DNA of 21,718 nt from a virus (IMGVR_UViG_3300025652_000653:1-21718), one strand, 5' to 3'; positions 6,211-14,502 are shown, counted from the first letter of the stretch. Numbers and translations: made by a program. Notes: generated by a model from the letters alone, not told the origin.

Positions 6211-6600
6211 ATGCACATCTTGAGGATCTTTAAGAGTGTAGTGAAACATAAAAACCTGAACCCCTTCTCAGCCAAAGGAGACTACGTCGAGGGGGAAAAT
6301 AATAAAGCGATTGGTTATATTGCGGAGCCTTTGTGGTATGTTAGGTTCACCAACTCTCATGGGAACTCTGAGTCATTCGCTGGCGGAAGTATCAAGAAGT
6401 ATGGGCCCTTCTATTTTGCAAGAGGTCGAGCCTACGGGTACTTAGATGATAAGGCCACTGATGAAGGTGTGCCTATACTTGCTATAGCTTTCCTTCGCAA
6501 GAAAAGCGAGCAGATAACGGTATTTATACCTAAGAGAACTCAATACGTAAAAATAACAGCTCAATATTTGGAGAAAAGAAGAGATGCCCTACGCAGATAG
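6211..6600 (+). CDS. Hypothetical protein, 129 aa
   Basis: I do not recognise it. TGGAGG with a 5-base spacer makes the ATG at 6211 secure. The protein is basic with several aromatic beta-like segments (PLWYVRFTNS, GPFYFARGRAYGYL, ITVFIPKRTQYVKI) and ends in a basic helix (KRRDALRR). It has no membrane segment or Cys/His cluster. Its last 17 bases overlap the start of the DUF3310 gene, implying translational coupling. A nucleic-acid-binding role is possible from charge but unsupported. Confidence 0.7.
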   Translation: MHILRIFKSVVKHKNLNPFSAKGDYVEGENNKAIGYIAEPLWYVRFTNSHGNSESFAGGSIKKYGPFYFARGRAYGYLDDKATDEGVPILAIAFLRKKSEQITVFIPKRTQYVKITAQYLEKRRDALRR

Positions 6601-6892
6601 ATCCAGCGAAAATACAGCAGTCAACCCCGCACATTACCGTATCATCCCAAAGGAGGCTTACGAGAGGTTCCCAAGCGGATTACAGTATCAGGATATCATG
6701 CTGTACGTGCTGTTAGGTCACGACCCACGGGTCGCTAACTTAATGGCTCAAACTTTCAAATATATGTTCCGTGCAGGAAAGAAAGACCCCCTACTGCAAG
6801 AGTTAGAAAAGGCCGCTTGGTATCTGAACTACCTAATTAACGAAGTGGTCAAAGATGACGAAAACCTCAGAAACCAACAAAGAGAAGACTAA
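6584..6892 (+). CDS. DUF3310 / T7 gp1.7-like protein
   Basis: The signature is NPAHYRIIP near the N-terminus and FKYMFRAGKKDPLLQELEKA followed by AWYLNYLI, which matches the DUF3310 family of phage proteins. As I recall, T7 gp1.7, reported as a nucleotide kinase, belongs to this group, so a nucleotide-related role is likely. No P-loop is visible, as expected for this family. The ATG overlaps the end of the previous gene. At 102 aa it is a typical single-domain member. Confidence 0.75.
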   Translation: MPYADRSSENTAVNPAHYRIIPKEAYERFPSGLQYQDIMLYVLLGHDPRVANLMAQTFKYMFRAGKKDPLLQELEKAAWYLNYLINEVVKDDENLRNQQRED

Positions 6893-6893
6893 C

Positions 6894-7628
6894 ATGAGCT
6901 ATATTGCGACAGCAGAACCTAGTGAAGTTATCAAAGACTCCCCTATATACAAAGCCAGAGAGAGAAAGCTTAAGAGTTTAGTGCGCATGTTCAGTAATTA
7001 CTTCAGAACAAAAGAACTTTATATAGCTGGAGGTCAGATTCGGGATTTGCTTTTAGAACGAGAGCCAGCAGACATAGATGTCTTTTTACCTCTTCCAGAA
7101 GGATTCGATGAGGAGCTCTTGCTACCTTTGGTTAGCGGGTTAACTGGAATCTCAAATGTAAAAGAGATAGTACCTGAGAAAAACTGTGAGAACCTTTTAA
7201 AAAGAGGGGATGGCACGAGAAGTTATCCCGGCAACCTAATCGTGTTTGACAGCATCCTAAACTCCTCCTTTCAGAATTACTCACCTAATGACTTGCTAAA
7301 CCTTTGGAATACTGATGAACAAGTGCAATTTATATTCACCAAGGACGTATCTCCAAAATATTATATTACTAATGAAATGTGTTGTAACTTATCTAAAGCT
7401 TGGATTGGCCCCGACGGAAATATCGCTGTTAGTGCGGACTTTGCCAGAGGAGTATGGAATAAGCAACTAAGATTTGATTGGACTTGGAATAACTATCATG
7501 CAAACTGGGCTTATGTTAATAAGATGATAGAGAAATTTCCTGATTATGAAATTAATTCTAGTACACAAGAGGGCTTAAACCTTTGGCGAAAGAAGCAGCA
7601 TGAGGGAGCAGGGATTAATAGAGAGTAA
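6894..7628 (+). CDS. Pol-beta superfamily nucleotidyltransferase
   Basis: Residues 43-64 (YIAGGQIRDLLL, then ADIDVF) carry the GG...RD and DxD (D60, D62) signature of the poly(A) polymerase / CCA-adding branch of nucleotidyltransferases, which transfer NMP to RNA or another acceptor. The usual CCA-enzyme neck and body domains are not recognisable in the remaining 180 residues, which are Trp/Asn-rich (LRFDWTWNNYHANWAYVNKM). The acceptor is therefore unknown: tRNA repair, protein nucleotidylation or a degenerate role are all open. The ATG at 6894, one base after the previous stop, is preferred; the frame is open to another ATG at 6855. It directly precedes the DNA polymerase. Confidence 0.75.
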   Translation: MSYIATAEPSEVIKDSPIYKARERKLKSLVRMFSNYFRTKELYIAGGQIRDLLLEREPADIDVFLPLPEGFDEELLLPLVSGLTGISNVKEIVPEKNCENLLKRGDGTRSYPGNLIVFDSILNSSFQNYSPNDLLNLWNTDEQVQFIFTKDVSPKYYITNEMCCNLSKAWIGPDGNIAVSADFARGVWNKQLRFDWTWNNYHANWAYVNKMIEKFPDYEINSSTQEGLNLWRKKQHEGAGINRE

Positions 7629-7634
7629 TCAAGT

Positions 7635-9551
7635 ATGAAGATAGTTTTCGACTTGGAGGGCAATGGTCTTCTGCGAAAAGAAAGACTTAACCCCCCTATA
7701 AACAAGGTCTGGATGATTGTCACGAAAGACATCAAGACAGAACAAGAGTATATATTTTGTAATGAATATTATCAGGAGAATAAGAAGGATCCTTATGTGC
7801 GCCCTCTGAAAGCATTCAGAAAACATTTCGATGATGCCGAGGAGATCATAGGCCATAATATTATTCAGTACGACCTTCCTGTTATGAAGAAGATACTTGA
7901 CTGGGTTCCTAGTGTCGATCTTACTGTAAGAGATACACTACTAATGTCTCAAGTATTGAACTACCTCCGATTTGGTGGGCAACATAGCTTGAAGCTATGG
8001 GGTGAATACTTGGGCTTTCCCAAGCCCGAGCATGAAGACTGGATGAACTACAGTGAAGACATGATTAAGCGTTGTAGGGATGATGTGACCCTAAGCTTGA
8101 GGGTGTACAGGGTTCTCGCAAGGGAGCTCACTGAGTTCCTAAAGTCTTCTAAGAATCCTGAGTACATGAGAAAGAGTATGAGGGTAGAGCACGTACTGGC
8201 CGAATTCCAAGCGAAAGCTACGGAAACAGGTTGGGTGTTTAACAAGGAGCGAGCTTTTGAGTTGAAAGAAGAGATGGAGCAGCAGCTGGAAGAGACTACC
8301 GCCATCCTCCTGCCTAAGATGAGACCTTTCCTCAAAATAGTAGCTAAAAAACACCCAAATGGTACTTATATGGTATCAAAGCCTGAATACAGGTTGGACG
8401 GGAAATATAAGAAGCCTAGTCTGAATCACTTCAAAGAGCCGGGTTATTGCCAGATACTACCTGAAGATGCTTTCCCTAGCCCTAAGCTAGCCGGGGAGTA
8501 CATCAAGGTGAGGTATGATGATCCTGATTTGAACTCTATTGACCACATCAAGCAGCATCTTTATAATATAGGATGGGAACCTCTTGATTGGAACTGGGAG
8601 AAGAACACCAAGACAGGGAAGTTCACTAAGAAATCACCGAAGGTCTGTAAAGAGTCTCTATATGCTCTAGGGGATGATGGGGTGATGATCCACAACTTCC
8701 TTTCTACTCGATCGAGATTAGGTATCTTGAAGGGTTGGTTAGCAAGCACTGATGAACAAGGGAGGATCCACGGTGACATGTTTGTTATCGGTACCCCTAC
8801 TGGACGGAGCTCTCACAAGATTGTTGTGAATGTCCCCGGTCTTGATGCCCTGTGGGGACCCCAAATGAGAGGATTGTTTGGTGTAGAAGCAGGACGTAAA
8901 GTAGTAGGGGCAGACTCAGCTGGTAACCAGTTTAGAGCATTATGTCACTACATTAAGGACGATGACTTTACTGACACCGTGATCAATGGTGATGTACACC
9001 AGAAGAACGCTGATATCTTAGGTTGTAATAGACCTACAGCTAAGCCGTGGATTTATGCTTTCCTTTTTGGAGCAGGCCTAGAGAAGCTAGGTTTGATTTT
9101 AACAGGGAAGAGAGACAAGAAAGCGGGTTCAGAGTCTAAAAGTAAGTTTGCTAAGGCTATACCCGGTTACAAAGATCTTGTAGATAAGCTTTATGCCATT
9201 ATAAATAACTCCGAGAATCAAGGGCGGAAGCCTAGTATTCCTGCGCTAGATGGTCGTCGAATCTACTTGGACTCATCTCACAAAGCACTCAACTACCTCT
9301 TGCAATCAGCAGAAGGTATTACTTGTAAGGCAGCTGTAGCATATGCTTGGGCGAAGTTTAAAGAAGAAAGCATTGATGCTGTCCCTCTGATCTTCTACCA
9401 TGATGAGATGCAGTGGTCTGTAAAAGAGGAGCAGGCCAAGAGAGCCGCTGAAATTTCAGCTGAAGCTTTCCGAGAGGCCCCTAAATGGTATGGTGTCATG
9501 TGTATGGATGGTGAGTCTATGATTGGAAACAATTGGGCTGAAACGCACTAG
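7635..9551 (+). CDS. Family A DNA polymerase with 3'-5' exonuclease, T7 gp5-like
   Basis: This is the replicative polymerase. The exonuclease domain shows D6 and E8 (FDLEGNG), D80 (GHNIIQYDLP) and D149/D150 (CRDDVTLS). Polymerase motif A has D427 in GADSAGNQFRALCHY. Motif B has R466, K470 and Y474 in NRPTAKPWIYAFLFGAG. Motif C has H589-D590 in FYHDEMQW. Y474 aligns with T7 Y526, the position that controls dideoxynucleotide discrimination. Q432 stands where family A enzymes usually have Glu (T7 E480), a notable change at the sugar-selecting position. At 638 aa it is shorter than T7 gp5 (704), and no thioredoxin-binding insertion is evident. Confidence 0.95.
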   Translation: MKIVFDLEGNGLLRKERLNPPINKVWMIVTKDIKTEQEYIFCNEYYQENKKDPYVRPLKAFRKHFDDAEEIIGHNIIQYDLPVMKKILDWVPSVDLTVRDTLLMSQVLNYLRFGGQHSLKLWGEYLGFPKPEHEDWMNYSEDMIKRCRDDVTLSLRVYRVLARELTEFLKSSKNPEYMRKSMRVEHVLAEFQAKATETGWVFNKERAFELKEEMEQQLEETTAILLPKMRPFLKIVAKKHPNGTYMVSKPEYRLDGKYKKPSLNHFKEPGYCQILPEDAFPSPKLAGEYIKVRYDDPDLNSIDHIKQHLYNIGWEPLDWNWEKNTKTGKFTKKSPKVCKESLYALGDDGVMIHNFLSTRSRLGILKGWLASTDEQGRIHGDMFVIGTPTGRSSHKIVVNVPGLDALWGPQMRGLFGVEAGRKVVGADSAGNQFRALCHYIKDDDFTDTVINGDVHQKNADILGCNRPTAKPWIYAFLFGAGLEKLGLILTGKRDKKAGSESKSKFAKAIPGYKDLVDKLYAIINNSENQGRKPSIPALDGRRIYLDSSHKALNYLLQSAEGITCKAAVAYAWAKFKEESIDAVPLIFYHDEMQWSVKEEQAKRAAEISAEAFREAPKWYGVMCMDGESMIGNNWAETH

Positions 9552-9560
9552 GAGTACACT

Positions 9561-9653
9561 ATGAGCAACCACGCAATCTAGTATGATTGTGAACTCTGTG
9601 GTCACAAGTGGTCACAGGACCAAGGGGTGTTGAATAAATCAATCACTCTATAG
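9561..9653 (+). pseudogene. Zinc-knuckle mini-ORF interrupted by an in-frame amber codon
   Basis: AGGAG (9550-9554) and an ATG at 9561, 6 bases on, start a frame that reads MSNHAI, then TAG at 9579-9581. It continues in the same frame as YDCELCGHKWSQDQG to a second TAG at 9651-9653. CxxCGHxW is a typical zinc-knuckle opening, so the continuation looks like real protein. Many intact genes here end in TAG, which argues against amber recoding and for a nonsense mutation. A 10-bp tandem near-repeat (9598-9607 and 9608-9617) lies in it. The 3' end runs into the promoter-like site at 9649, so the ORF is also truncated. Confidence 0.5.
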
Positions 9654-9674
9654 ACCAATAAAAATAGAGAGTGT
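9646..9674 (+). promoter_or_regulatory. Candidate phage promoter ahead of the exonuclease gene
   Basis: TATAGACCAATA (9649-9660) repeats the block found upstream of the RNA polymerase gene (11 of 12 bases, 225-236), followed again by AGAGAGTGTT. CTCTAT and ATAGAG at 9646-9651 and 9664-9669 form an imperfect stem around it. It ends a few bases before the exonuclease ATG, so any transcript would have a very short leader. Confidence 0.4.
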
Positions 9675-9677
9675 TAT

Positions 9678-10409
9678 ATGTTAACATTGATAGTAGATGG
9701 AGATCCTTTACTATTTAGGTGTGGATGGGGCTCTAAAAGCCTAAACCATGCATTTAAGAAATACGAGAAGGCTCTACAAGATATCAAGAATTGTTGTTTT
9801 AATATTGACAGCACTAAGATTGCGGTATTTGGTGATTCTAACTTTAGGGTGGCATTCTGCCCTAAGTATAAGTCTGGTACCGGGAGAAAGAAGGCTAAAG
9901 AGAAGAACCCTAACTACTTCCTGTTGAGAAAGAAATTAGTTGAGGAGGGGTTAGTCACCCCTGCTCATGGTATGGAAGCTGATGACCTAGTGAGAATCTG
10001 GGCTGAAGAAGAGAAAGCCAAAGGGAATGACTATATAATTGCCAGTATTGATAAAGATCTACACTGTATTGAAGGAACACATTACCTGATTCACAGAGAT
10101 GCTTTCTTACATATGAGTGAGGATGAAGCGGATCTACACTACTGGACACAGGTGCTAACTGGAGACTCTGTGGATGATATCCCCGGCTTATGGATGGTAG
10201 GTCCTGTGAAAGCTGGTAAGATCCTAGAGGGAGCTACCACCAGCAAAGAACGGAAGCAAAGAGTCATCGATGCGTACTATGATGCACATGGAGTTGACTG
10301 GAAGGAAAATATGATGCACACGGGTACTTTGATTCACATCATGAGGACCCCAACAGACATGTTTTCCTTGCAGGATACAGACAAACCGAGTGAGTCGGAG
10401 GATGGGTAA
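9678..10409 (+). CDS. 5'-3' exonuclease, FEN / T7 gp6-like
   Basis: Probably removes RNA primers and degrades host DNA. The flap-nuclease metal ligands are visible in order: D7/D9 in LIVDGDPLLF; E100, D102 and D103 in GMEADDLV; D125 and D127 in ASIDKDLH; and D163, D166 and D167 in TGDSVDDIPG. These are followed by the helix-hairpin-helix-like VGPVKAGKIL. At 243 aa it is smaller than T7 gp6 (about 300). It follows the polymerase and overlaps the start region of the next nuclease gene. The acidic, Ser-rich C-terminus (DKPSESEDG) may be flexible. Confidence 0.9.
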   Translation: MLTLIVDGDPLLFRCGWGSKSLNHAFKKYEKALQDIKNCCFNIDSTKIAVFGDSNFRVAFCPKYKSGTGRKKAKEKNPNYFLLRKKLVEEGLVTPAHGMEADDLVRIWAEEEKAKGNDYIIASIDKDLHCIEGTHYLIHRDAFLHMSEDEADLHYWTQVLTGDSVDDIPGLWMVGPVKAGKILEGATTSKERKQRVIDAYYDAHGVDWKENMMHTGTLIHIMRTPTDMFSLQDTDKPSESEDG

Positions 10410-10914
10410 ATTTACAGCTAAGAAAGATTATATCAAAAGGGACTTAGGTCACTGGGTATATACAGGCGTAAACGTAGACATCTCTCAGTACTTTGGGTTT
10501 GTGTACTTGGTAATTAATAAGACCAAGAACAAGTTCTACATCGGGAAGAAGCAACTCTGGACGTATAAGAAGAACACCTACACTAAGACCGGGAAATCAT
10601 TCTGGAGATCCTACAAGACTTCCTCTGTCCAACTACAATTGGATGAGAAAGAAGGAGATGATATGTCTTACCACATACTAGGTGTGTTTCAGACAAGAGC
10701 TTGGTGCAATTATAGTGAAGCTTGGTTGCAGATGGTATTATGTACTATCACCGATCGGGACACTAGTGGACAGAGAAAATGGTATAATAATCAGGTAGCG
10801 CCTATCCGTTATATACCTAAAGAAGACCATGCCCAACACGAAACGATGAACAAGGCTGCTAAGAAGTCAGAAGCACTTGTCAAGAAGTACGGACATTTAG
10901 AGGTAATAGAATAA
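10402..10914 (+). CDS. GIY-YIG-like nuclease
   Basis: FVYLVINKTKNKFYIGKK (33-50) matches the two-strand GIY...YIG signature. SFWRSY downstream and E106 in NYSEAWLQM could supply the catalytic Arg and Glu. Phages carry related small proteins annotated as putative endonucleases; in this position one might replace T7 endonuclease I in resolving branched DNA, or it could be a homing-type enzyme. The start is unsettled. The ATG at 10402 gives MGKFTAKKDY, but GGAGG abuts it with no spacer. A GTG at 10390 lacks a close Shine-Dalgarno. Translation overlaps the exonuclease stop. The C-terminal 30 residues are basic and helical. Confidence 0.65.
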   Translation: MGKFTAKKDYIKRDLGHWVYTGVNVDISQYFGFVYLVINKTKNKFYIGKKQLWTYKKNTYTKTGKSFWRSYKTSSVQLQLDEKEGDDMSYHILGVFQTRAWCNYSEAWLQMVLCTITDRDTSGQRKWYNNQVAPIRYIPKEDHAQHETMNKAAKKSEALVKKYGHLEVIE

Positions 10915-11099
10915 TGAATTTTTTAAAATTTACGATAGGTGGACTGATCATCATGACCATAAGCTGGAGCGTTATAGCTGTTCCTTATGCAGTGATTACC
11001 GGGACTCCTTTATCCCCATTTAGTATATTCTGCTGGGGAGCCGCAGCCGCCTACACAACTGCTTTTATAGTAGGTAGTGGAAAAGACAGTAAGGAGTAA
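10914..11099 (+). CDS. Two-pass membrane peptide, 61 aa
   Basis: The ATG overlaps the preceding stop (TAATG). Two hydrophobic stretches (about 5-30 and 36-54, including GAAAAYTTAFIVG) flank a turn GTPLSPF, and the C-terminus is charged (GSGKDSKE). It is a likely inner-membrane protein wedged between two DNA-metabolism genes. Its last bases contain the AAGGAG used by the primase-helicase. No function can be assigned. Confidence 0.6.
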   Translation: MNFLKFTIGGLIIMTISWSVIAVPYAVITGTPLSPFSIFCWGAAAAYTTAFIVGSGKDSKE

Positions 11100-11100
11100 T

Positions 11101-12744
11101 ATGGCAGATCAGAAAAGCCAGTTTTTAGGGCACATGGAGTGTAGTGAGTGTAACAGTAGTGACGCAGTAGCTGTGTACGAAGAAGGACCAGCTAAATGTT
11201 TTGCCTGTGACCACGTACACCCTAACCCTAACGACCCTAGTAAGATAACCAAGAAGCCTACTCCAAGTAAAGGTACGTCCAAGCTAACGCTGTTCGATGT
11301 ATCTAACTTCTCCGTAAGGGGGTTCAAGGAAAGAAACCTACCCAAAGACATTACTGATTTCTTTGATGTTAAGGTTGGAGTAGACGGTAACAATAACATT
11401 ATCCAACACTATTACCCTTATGGTGTGGAGGAGACCGTAGGATACAAAGTAAGGGAAGTAGCTACAAAGGACTTTTGGGCTGTCGGAACTATAGAAGGAC
11501 TGTTTGGACAACAGAAATTCAATGGTGGGAAGCGTTTAGTTATCACAGAAGGCGAACTAGACGCCATGTCTGTGGCATACGCTTATTATCAAAGATATCA
11601 GAAGATATACCCGGTTGTATCACTCCCAAGTGCTACGGGTATTAAACACCTCCTCAAACAAAGAGACTGGGTGAGAGGCTTCGATGAAGTCGTACTGATG
11701 CTGGATAACGACGAAGCTGGTAATAAGGCCTTAGCAGAAGCGTGCAAGGTAGTGGGTGTGGACAAGGTGAAGATTGCCAAATTGCCTAAGAAAGATCCAA
11801 ACCAGACACTACTAGAACATGGGCATAAAACGATCTTGGAATCTATCTGGGATGCCCAACCGTGGTCTCCCTCTGGTATTCTCCAAGGGGAACAGCTATG
11901 GGATAAGTTCCTAGATCGTAAGAATATAGAGTCTATTGCGTTACCAGACTGCCTTCGTGGGATCAATGAGTTGACCAAAGGTATTAGGTTTGGAGAAGTA
12001 GACTTATTTACTTCAGGGACAGGTTCAGGTAAGTCTACTTTGATTAAAGAGATTATACTACACCTTGCGGAGACCACAGAGGATGCTGTTGGTATCGTAT
12101 CATTAGAGGAAGATCCCGGTGATACTGTGCAGAAACTAGTCCAAATGGTGCTGCAACAGAACCTAACGGAAGTAGATGTGGATGAAGCAGAGGAACGAGA
12201 GGCGTTCGAATCAATCTTTAGCAATGGGCAAGTCAAGATGCTAGACCATCAAGGTTCTGTGTCTGATGACTCCCTAATGGACAAGATTGAGACTCTATGT
12301 TTAATGGGTTGTAAATACATTATACTAGACCACCTGACTATCGCAGTGTCTGAAACAGAAGTATTTGATGCAAACGCTGCGGTGGATAAGGTCATGTCTG
12401 ATTTATTGAAAAATGCAAAGAAACATAAAGTGTGGATGGGAGTCATATCCCACCTTCGTAAGACAAAGCAAGACTCTACCTCTTTTGAGGAGGGACGAAT
12501 GCCTTCGATGGATGACATTAAAGGCTCTGGGTCCGTAAAACAAATCAGTTTCCAGATAATAGCATTTTCTAGAAATACTGTAGCAGAAAGTTTGACGGAA
12601 AGAAACACTATCAAAATTAGAGTACTGAAGTCACGGCATACCGGGAAAACCGGGGATGCGGGTGGTGCTTTGTATAATCATGAGACTTGTAGGTTATCTT
12701 TCGTGGATAAGAATAATGAGTTCGAACTAGAACCGGAATTATAA
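11101..12744 (+). CDS. Primase-helicase, T7 gp4-like
   Basis: It makes RNA primers and unwinds the fork as a hexamer. Domains in order: an N-terminal zinc finger with C14, C17, C33 and C36; a TOPRIM primase core with E150 (ITEGELDAM) and D202/D204 (MLDNDEAG); and a RecA-type helicase with Walker A GTGSGKST (306-313), Walker B YIILDH (D410), and KGSGSVKQISFQIIAF near 474-489. The acidic end (NNEFELEPEL) resembles the T7 gp4 tail that contacts the polymerase. The length of 547 aa compares with 566 for T7. The ATG at 11101 has AAGGAG with a 4-base spacer and is preferred to an in-frame GTG/ATG-like start at 11077. Confidence 0.95.
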   Translation: MADQKSQFLGHMECSECNSSDAVAVYEEGPAKCFACDHVHPNPNDPSKITKKPTPSKGTSKLTLFDVSNFSVRGFKERNLPKDITDFFDVKVGVDGNNNIIQHYYPYGVEETVGYKVREVATKDFWAVGTIEGLFGQQKFNGGKRLVITEGELDAMSVAYAYYQRYQKIYPVVSLPSATGIKHLLKQRDWVRGFDEVVLMLDNDEAGNKALAEACKVVGVDKVKIAKLPKKDPNQTLLEHGHKTILESIWDAQPWSPSGILQGEQLWDKFLDRKNIESIALPDCLRGINELTKGIRFGEVDLFTSGTGSGKSTLIKEIILHLAETTEDAVGIVSLEEDPGDTVQKLVQMVLQQNLTEVDVDEAEEREAFESIFSNGQVKMLDHQGSVSDDSLMDKIETLCLMGCKYIILDHLTIAVSETEVFDANAAVDKVMSDLLKNAKKHKVWMGVISHLRKTKQDSTSFEEGRMPSMDDIKGSGSVKQISFQIIAFSRNTVAESLTERNTIKIRVLKSRHTGKTGDAGGALYNHETCRLSFVDKNNEFELEPEL

Positions 12745-12745
12745 T

Positions 12746-14473
12746 ATGACAGAAACAAACATAGTTTTAAATCAGACGATGCTGCAGCAAGCTCTTATAG
12801 GGTTGTACCAAATACTCTCAGAGAGATCATCTCCAGAGGGAATGTATGTCAGGGCATATACCTCCCTAGTTCATTACTACGAAGTAAAGAGCGGGGATGT
12901 CTTTTCTGTAGAAGATTTGGTTAAAATCAAAGAGCCAGATGTAACTGAGGAGTATGTAAACTCCCTCATAACTCTCCTAACATTCTCCATTAACTGGGAC
13001 GCATTACAAGACGAAGACAAAGAACTTTATGTGAATCTACAAGGGACTGTAGAAGCTCTATGCAGTGTATTGGCAGCTCTTAAGGCAGGTACAGCTGCAA
13101 AGTCGGAAGAGGCTACAAAAAAGAAAAAACCAAAGACAAAGTCCCAGATCAAGAAGGATCACAATGAACTTCAAGATTTTCTTAATGGCGAGTGGATTAC
13201 TAGCCTGCTGATTCAGCGGGAAGGAGAACGCAAAGGTTACAACCACGGAGTCCCCGAAACCTTTGGTGAGTATTTTCCTCTCAAGAATGAAGCACACTGT
13301 CTCCTTATGGATGGCGAGTCGTATGCGTATATGCCTCGTAGTACAGCCATCAATTATTGGTTTGCTGGTCAGATCCGTAGCTATGCTAGTTTCATCAATG
13401 GAAAAGATAAAGACAAGGCGCACGATCTACTAAACGCACAAGGACTCTCTGATCTTCTTTCAGGATTCCACCGTGGAACCTGTGAGTCAACCGAGCAAGA
13501 CTGGGCCAGCGGCTTCTATGTACAGATCACCTTCAAAGGTAACAATTTACCCGGTGTTGCACTTAAAGTGTTCCCAGTGGTGTTTACAGAGGAGGAGATC
13601 ACCGAACTTGCTACTCAAATACGAGAAATCAAGAAGGTACTGAAGGATGCTAAGAAAGATTCTAAGTCCCCCGAGGTGCTTAGTTATGCGGATGATGTCC
13701 AAGTCACTATCAAGACCCCTGTAGCCTCCTTTCAACCTCCGATCGACCATTCTAGGTATGATCTCTCTCTGATCAATACTGATCGCAAGGCAGATGATCT
13801 GGTGTCTCAAATCAAAGGAGTGATCCAGAAGGAAGAGAAACCACAGATGATCTCCCTCTTGTTGCATGGTATTCCCGGTACAGGTAAGTCCAAACTAGCG
13901 AACTATATTGGTGAGCAACTAGGACAATCAGTAATTAAGCGTACTTATGCAGAGTTGCAGAGCATGTATGTGGGTGAGGGTGAGAAGCAACTACATGACG
14001 CTTTCATGGAAGCACAAATAGAAAATTCGATTCTACTGATTGATGAAATCGACTCTATTGCAGGGAACCGCAGTGATGCCGATCGTAACTATCAAAGAAC
14101 CTTTGTAAATCAACTACTTACTGAGCTCGATGACTTTAAAGGTATCTTTATTGCTACCTCTAACTCAATCGGTGGGTTGGACCCAGCTGTACTGCGGCGT
14201 CTCTTTCTTAAGCTTGAGTTTAAGTTCTTGACTGCTAAGCAGACTCAGAAGTGTTTCGAGCTGTACTTCCCTTCACTAAGCCGACATAAATTAGGTGAAA
14301 TTGAGTACTTGACCCCCGGTGATTTCTATGCCGTGAGTGAGGCTATACGATACGAGATTAAGAAACCTTCATTAAAGAGGGTGAGAGAATTGCTGTCACA
14401 AGAAGTGTCACTGAAGAAGAAAACCTTAACTGAAGTAATTCGGGCTGAGAAAAAACCCGGTTACATTATTTAA
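12746..14473 (+). CDS. AAA+ ATPase (Cdc48/FtsH-type ATPase domain) with unrecognised N-terminal half
   Basis: Residues about 340-560 form a classical AAA domain: Walker A GIPGTGKS (375-382), Walker B LLIDEID (D433, E434), sensor-1 ATSN (N473), and DPAVLRRL with R484/R485 as arginine-finger candidates. MYVGEGEKQL looks like the pore-loop and following helix of protein-remodelling AAA ATPases. No protease domain follows, so it is not a complete FtsH. Residues 1-340 are not recognisable: a helical start, a Lys-rich linker (about 122-138) and a probable alpha/beta region. The start lies 1 base after the primase-helicase stop, so the two are coupled. A substrate in the replisome or host is an inference. 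Confidence 0.85.
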   Translation: MTETNIVLNQTMLQQALIGLYQILSERSSPEGMYVRAYTSLVHYYEVKSGDVFSVEDLVKIKEPDVTEEYVNSLITLLTFSINWDALQDEDKELYVNLQGTVEALCSVLAALKAGTAAKSEEATKKKKPKTKSQIKKDHNELQDFLNGEWITSLLIQREGERKGYNHGVPETFGEYFPLKNEAHCLLMDGESYAYMPRSTAINYWFAGQIRSYASFINGKDKDKAHDLLNAQGLSDLLSGFHRGTCESTEQDWASGFYVQITFKGNNLPGVALKVFPVVFTEEEITELATQIREIKKVLKDAKKDSKSPEVLSYADDVQVTIKTPVASFQPPIDHSRYDLSLINTDRKADDLVSQIKGVIQKEEKPQMISLLLHGIPGTGKSKLANYIGEQLGQSVIKRTYAELQSMYVGEGEKQLHDAFMEAQIENSILLIDEIDSIAGNRSDADRNYQRTFVNQLLTELDDFKGIFIATSNSIGGLDPAVLRRLFLKLEFKFLTAKQTQKCFELYFPSLSRHKLGEIEYLTPGDFYAVSEAIRYEIKKPSLKRVRELLSQEVSLKKKTLTEVIRAEKKPGYII

Positions 14474-14502
14474 ACAGTATTATCAAAAAGGAAAACTGAG
14501 CT

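Noticed and set aside
9561-9653. Amber (TAG) reassigned to sense codon across the genome
   Set aside because: Many complete genes end in TAG at sensible places, such as DNA polymerase, the zinc-ribbon gene at 5018 and the MoxR-like ATPase, so TAG is a working stop.
11598-12236. 212-codon minus-strand ORF
   Set aside because: It is opposite the TOPRIM and Walker A region of the primase-helicase and is Ser/Leu/Pro-rich, as antisense frames are. No start signal.
12746-14473. FtsH protease
   Set aside because: The AAA domain is similar, but there is no membrane segment and no HExxH protease domain after it.
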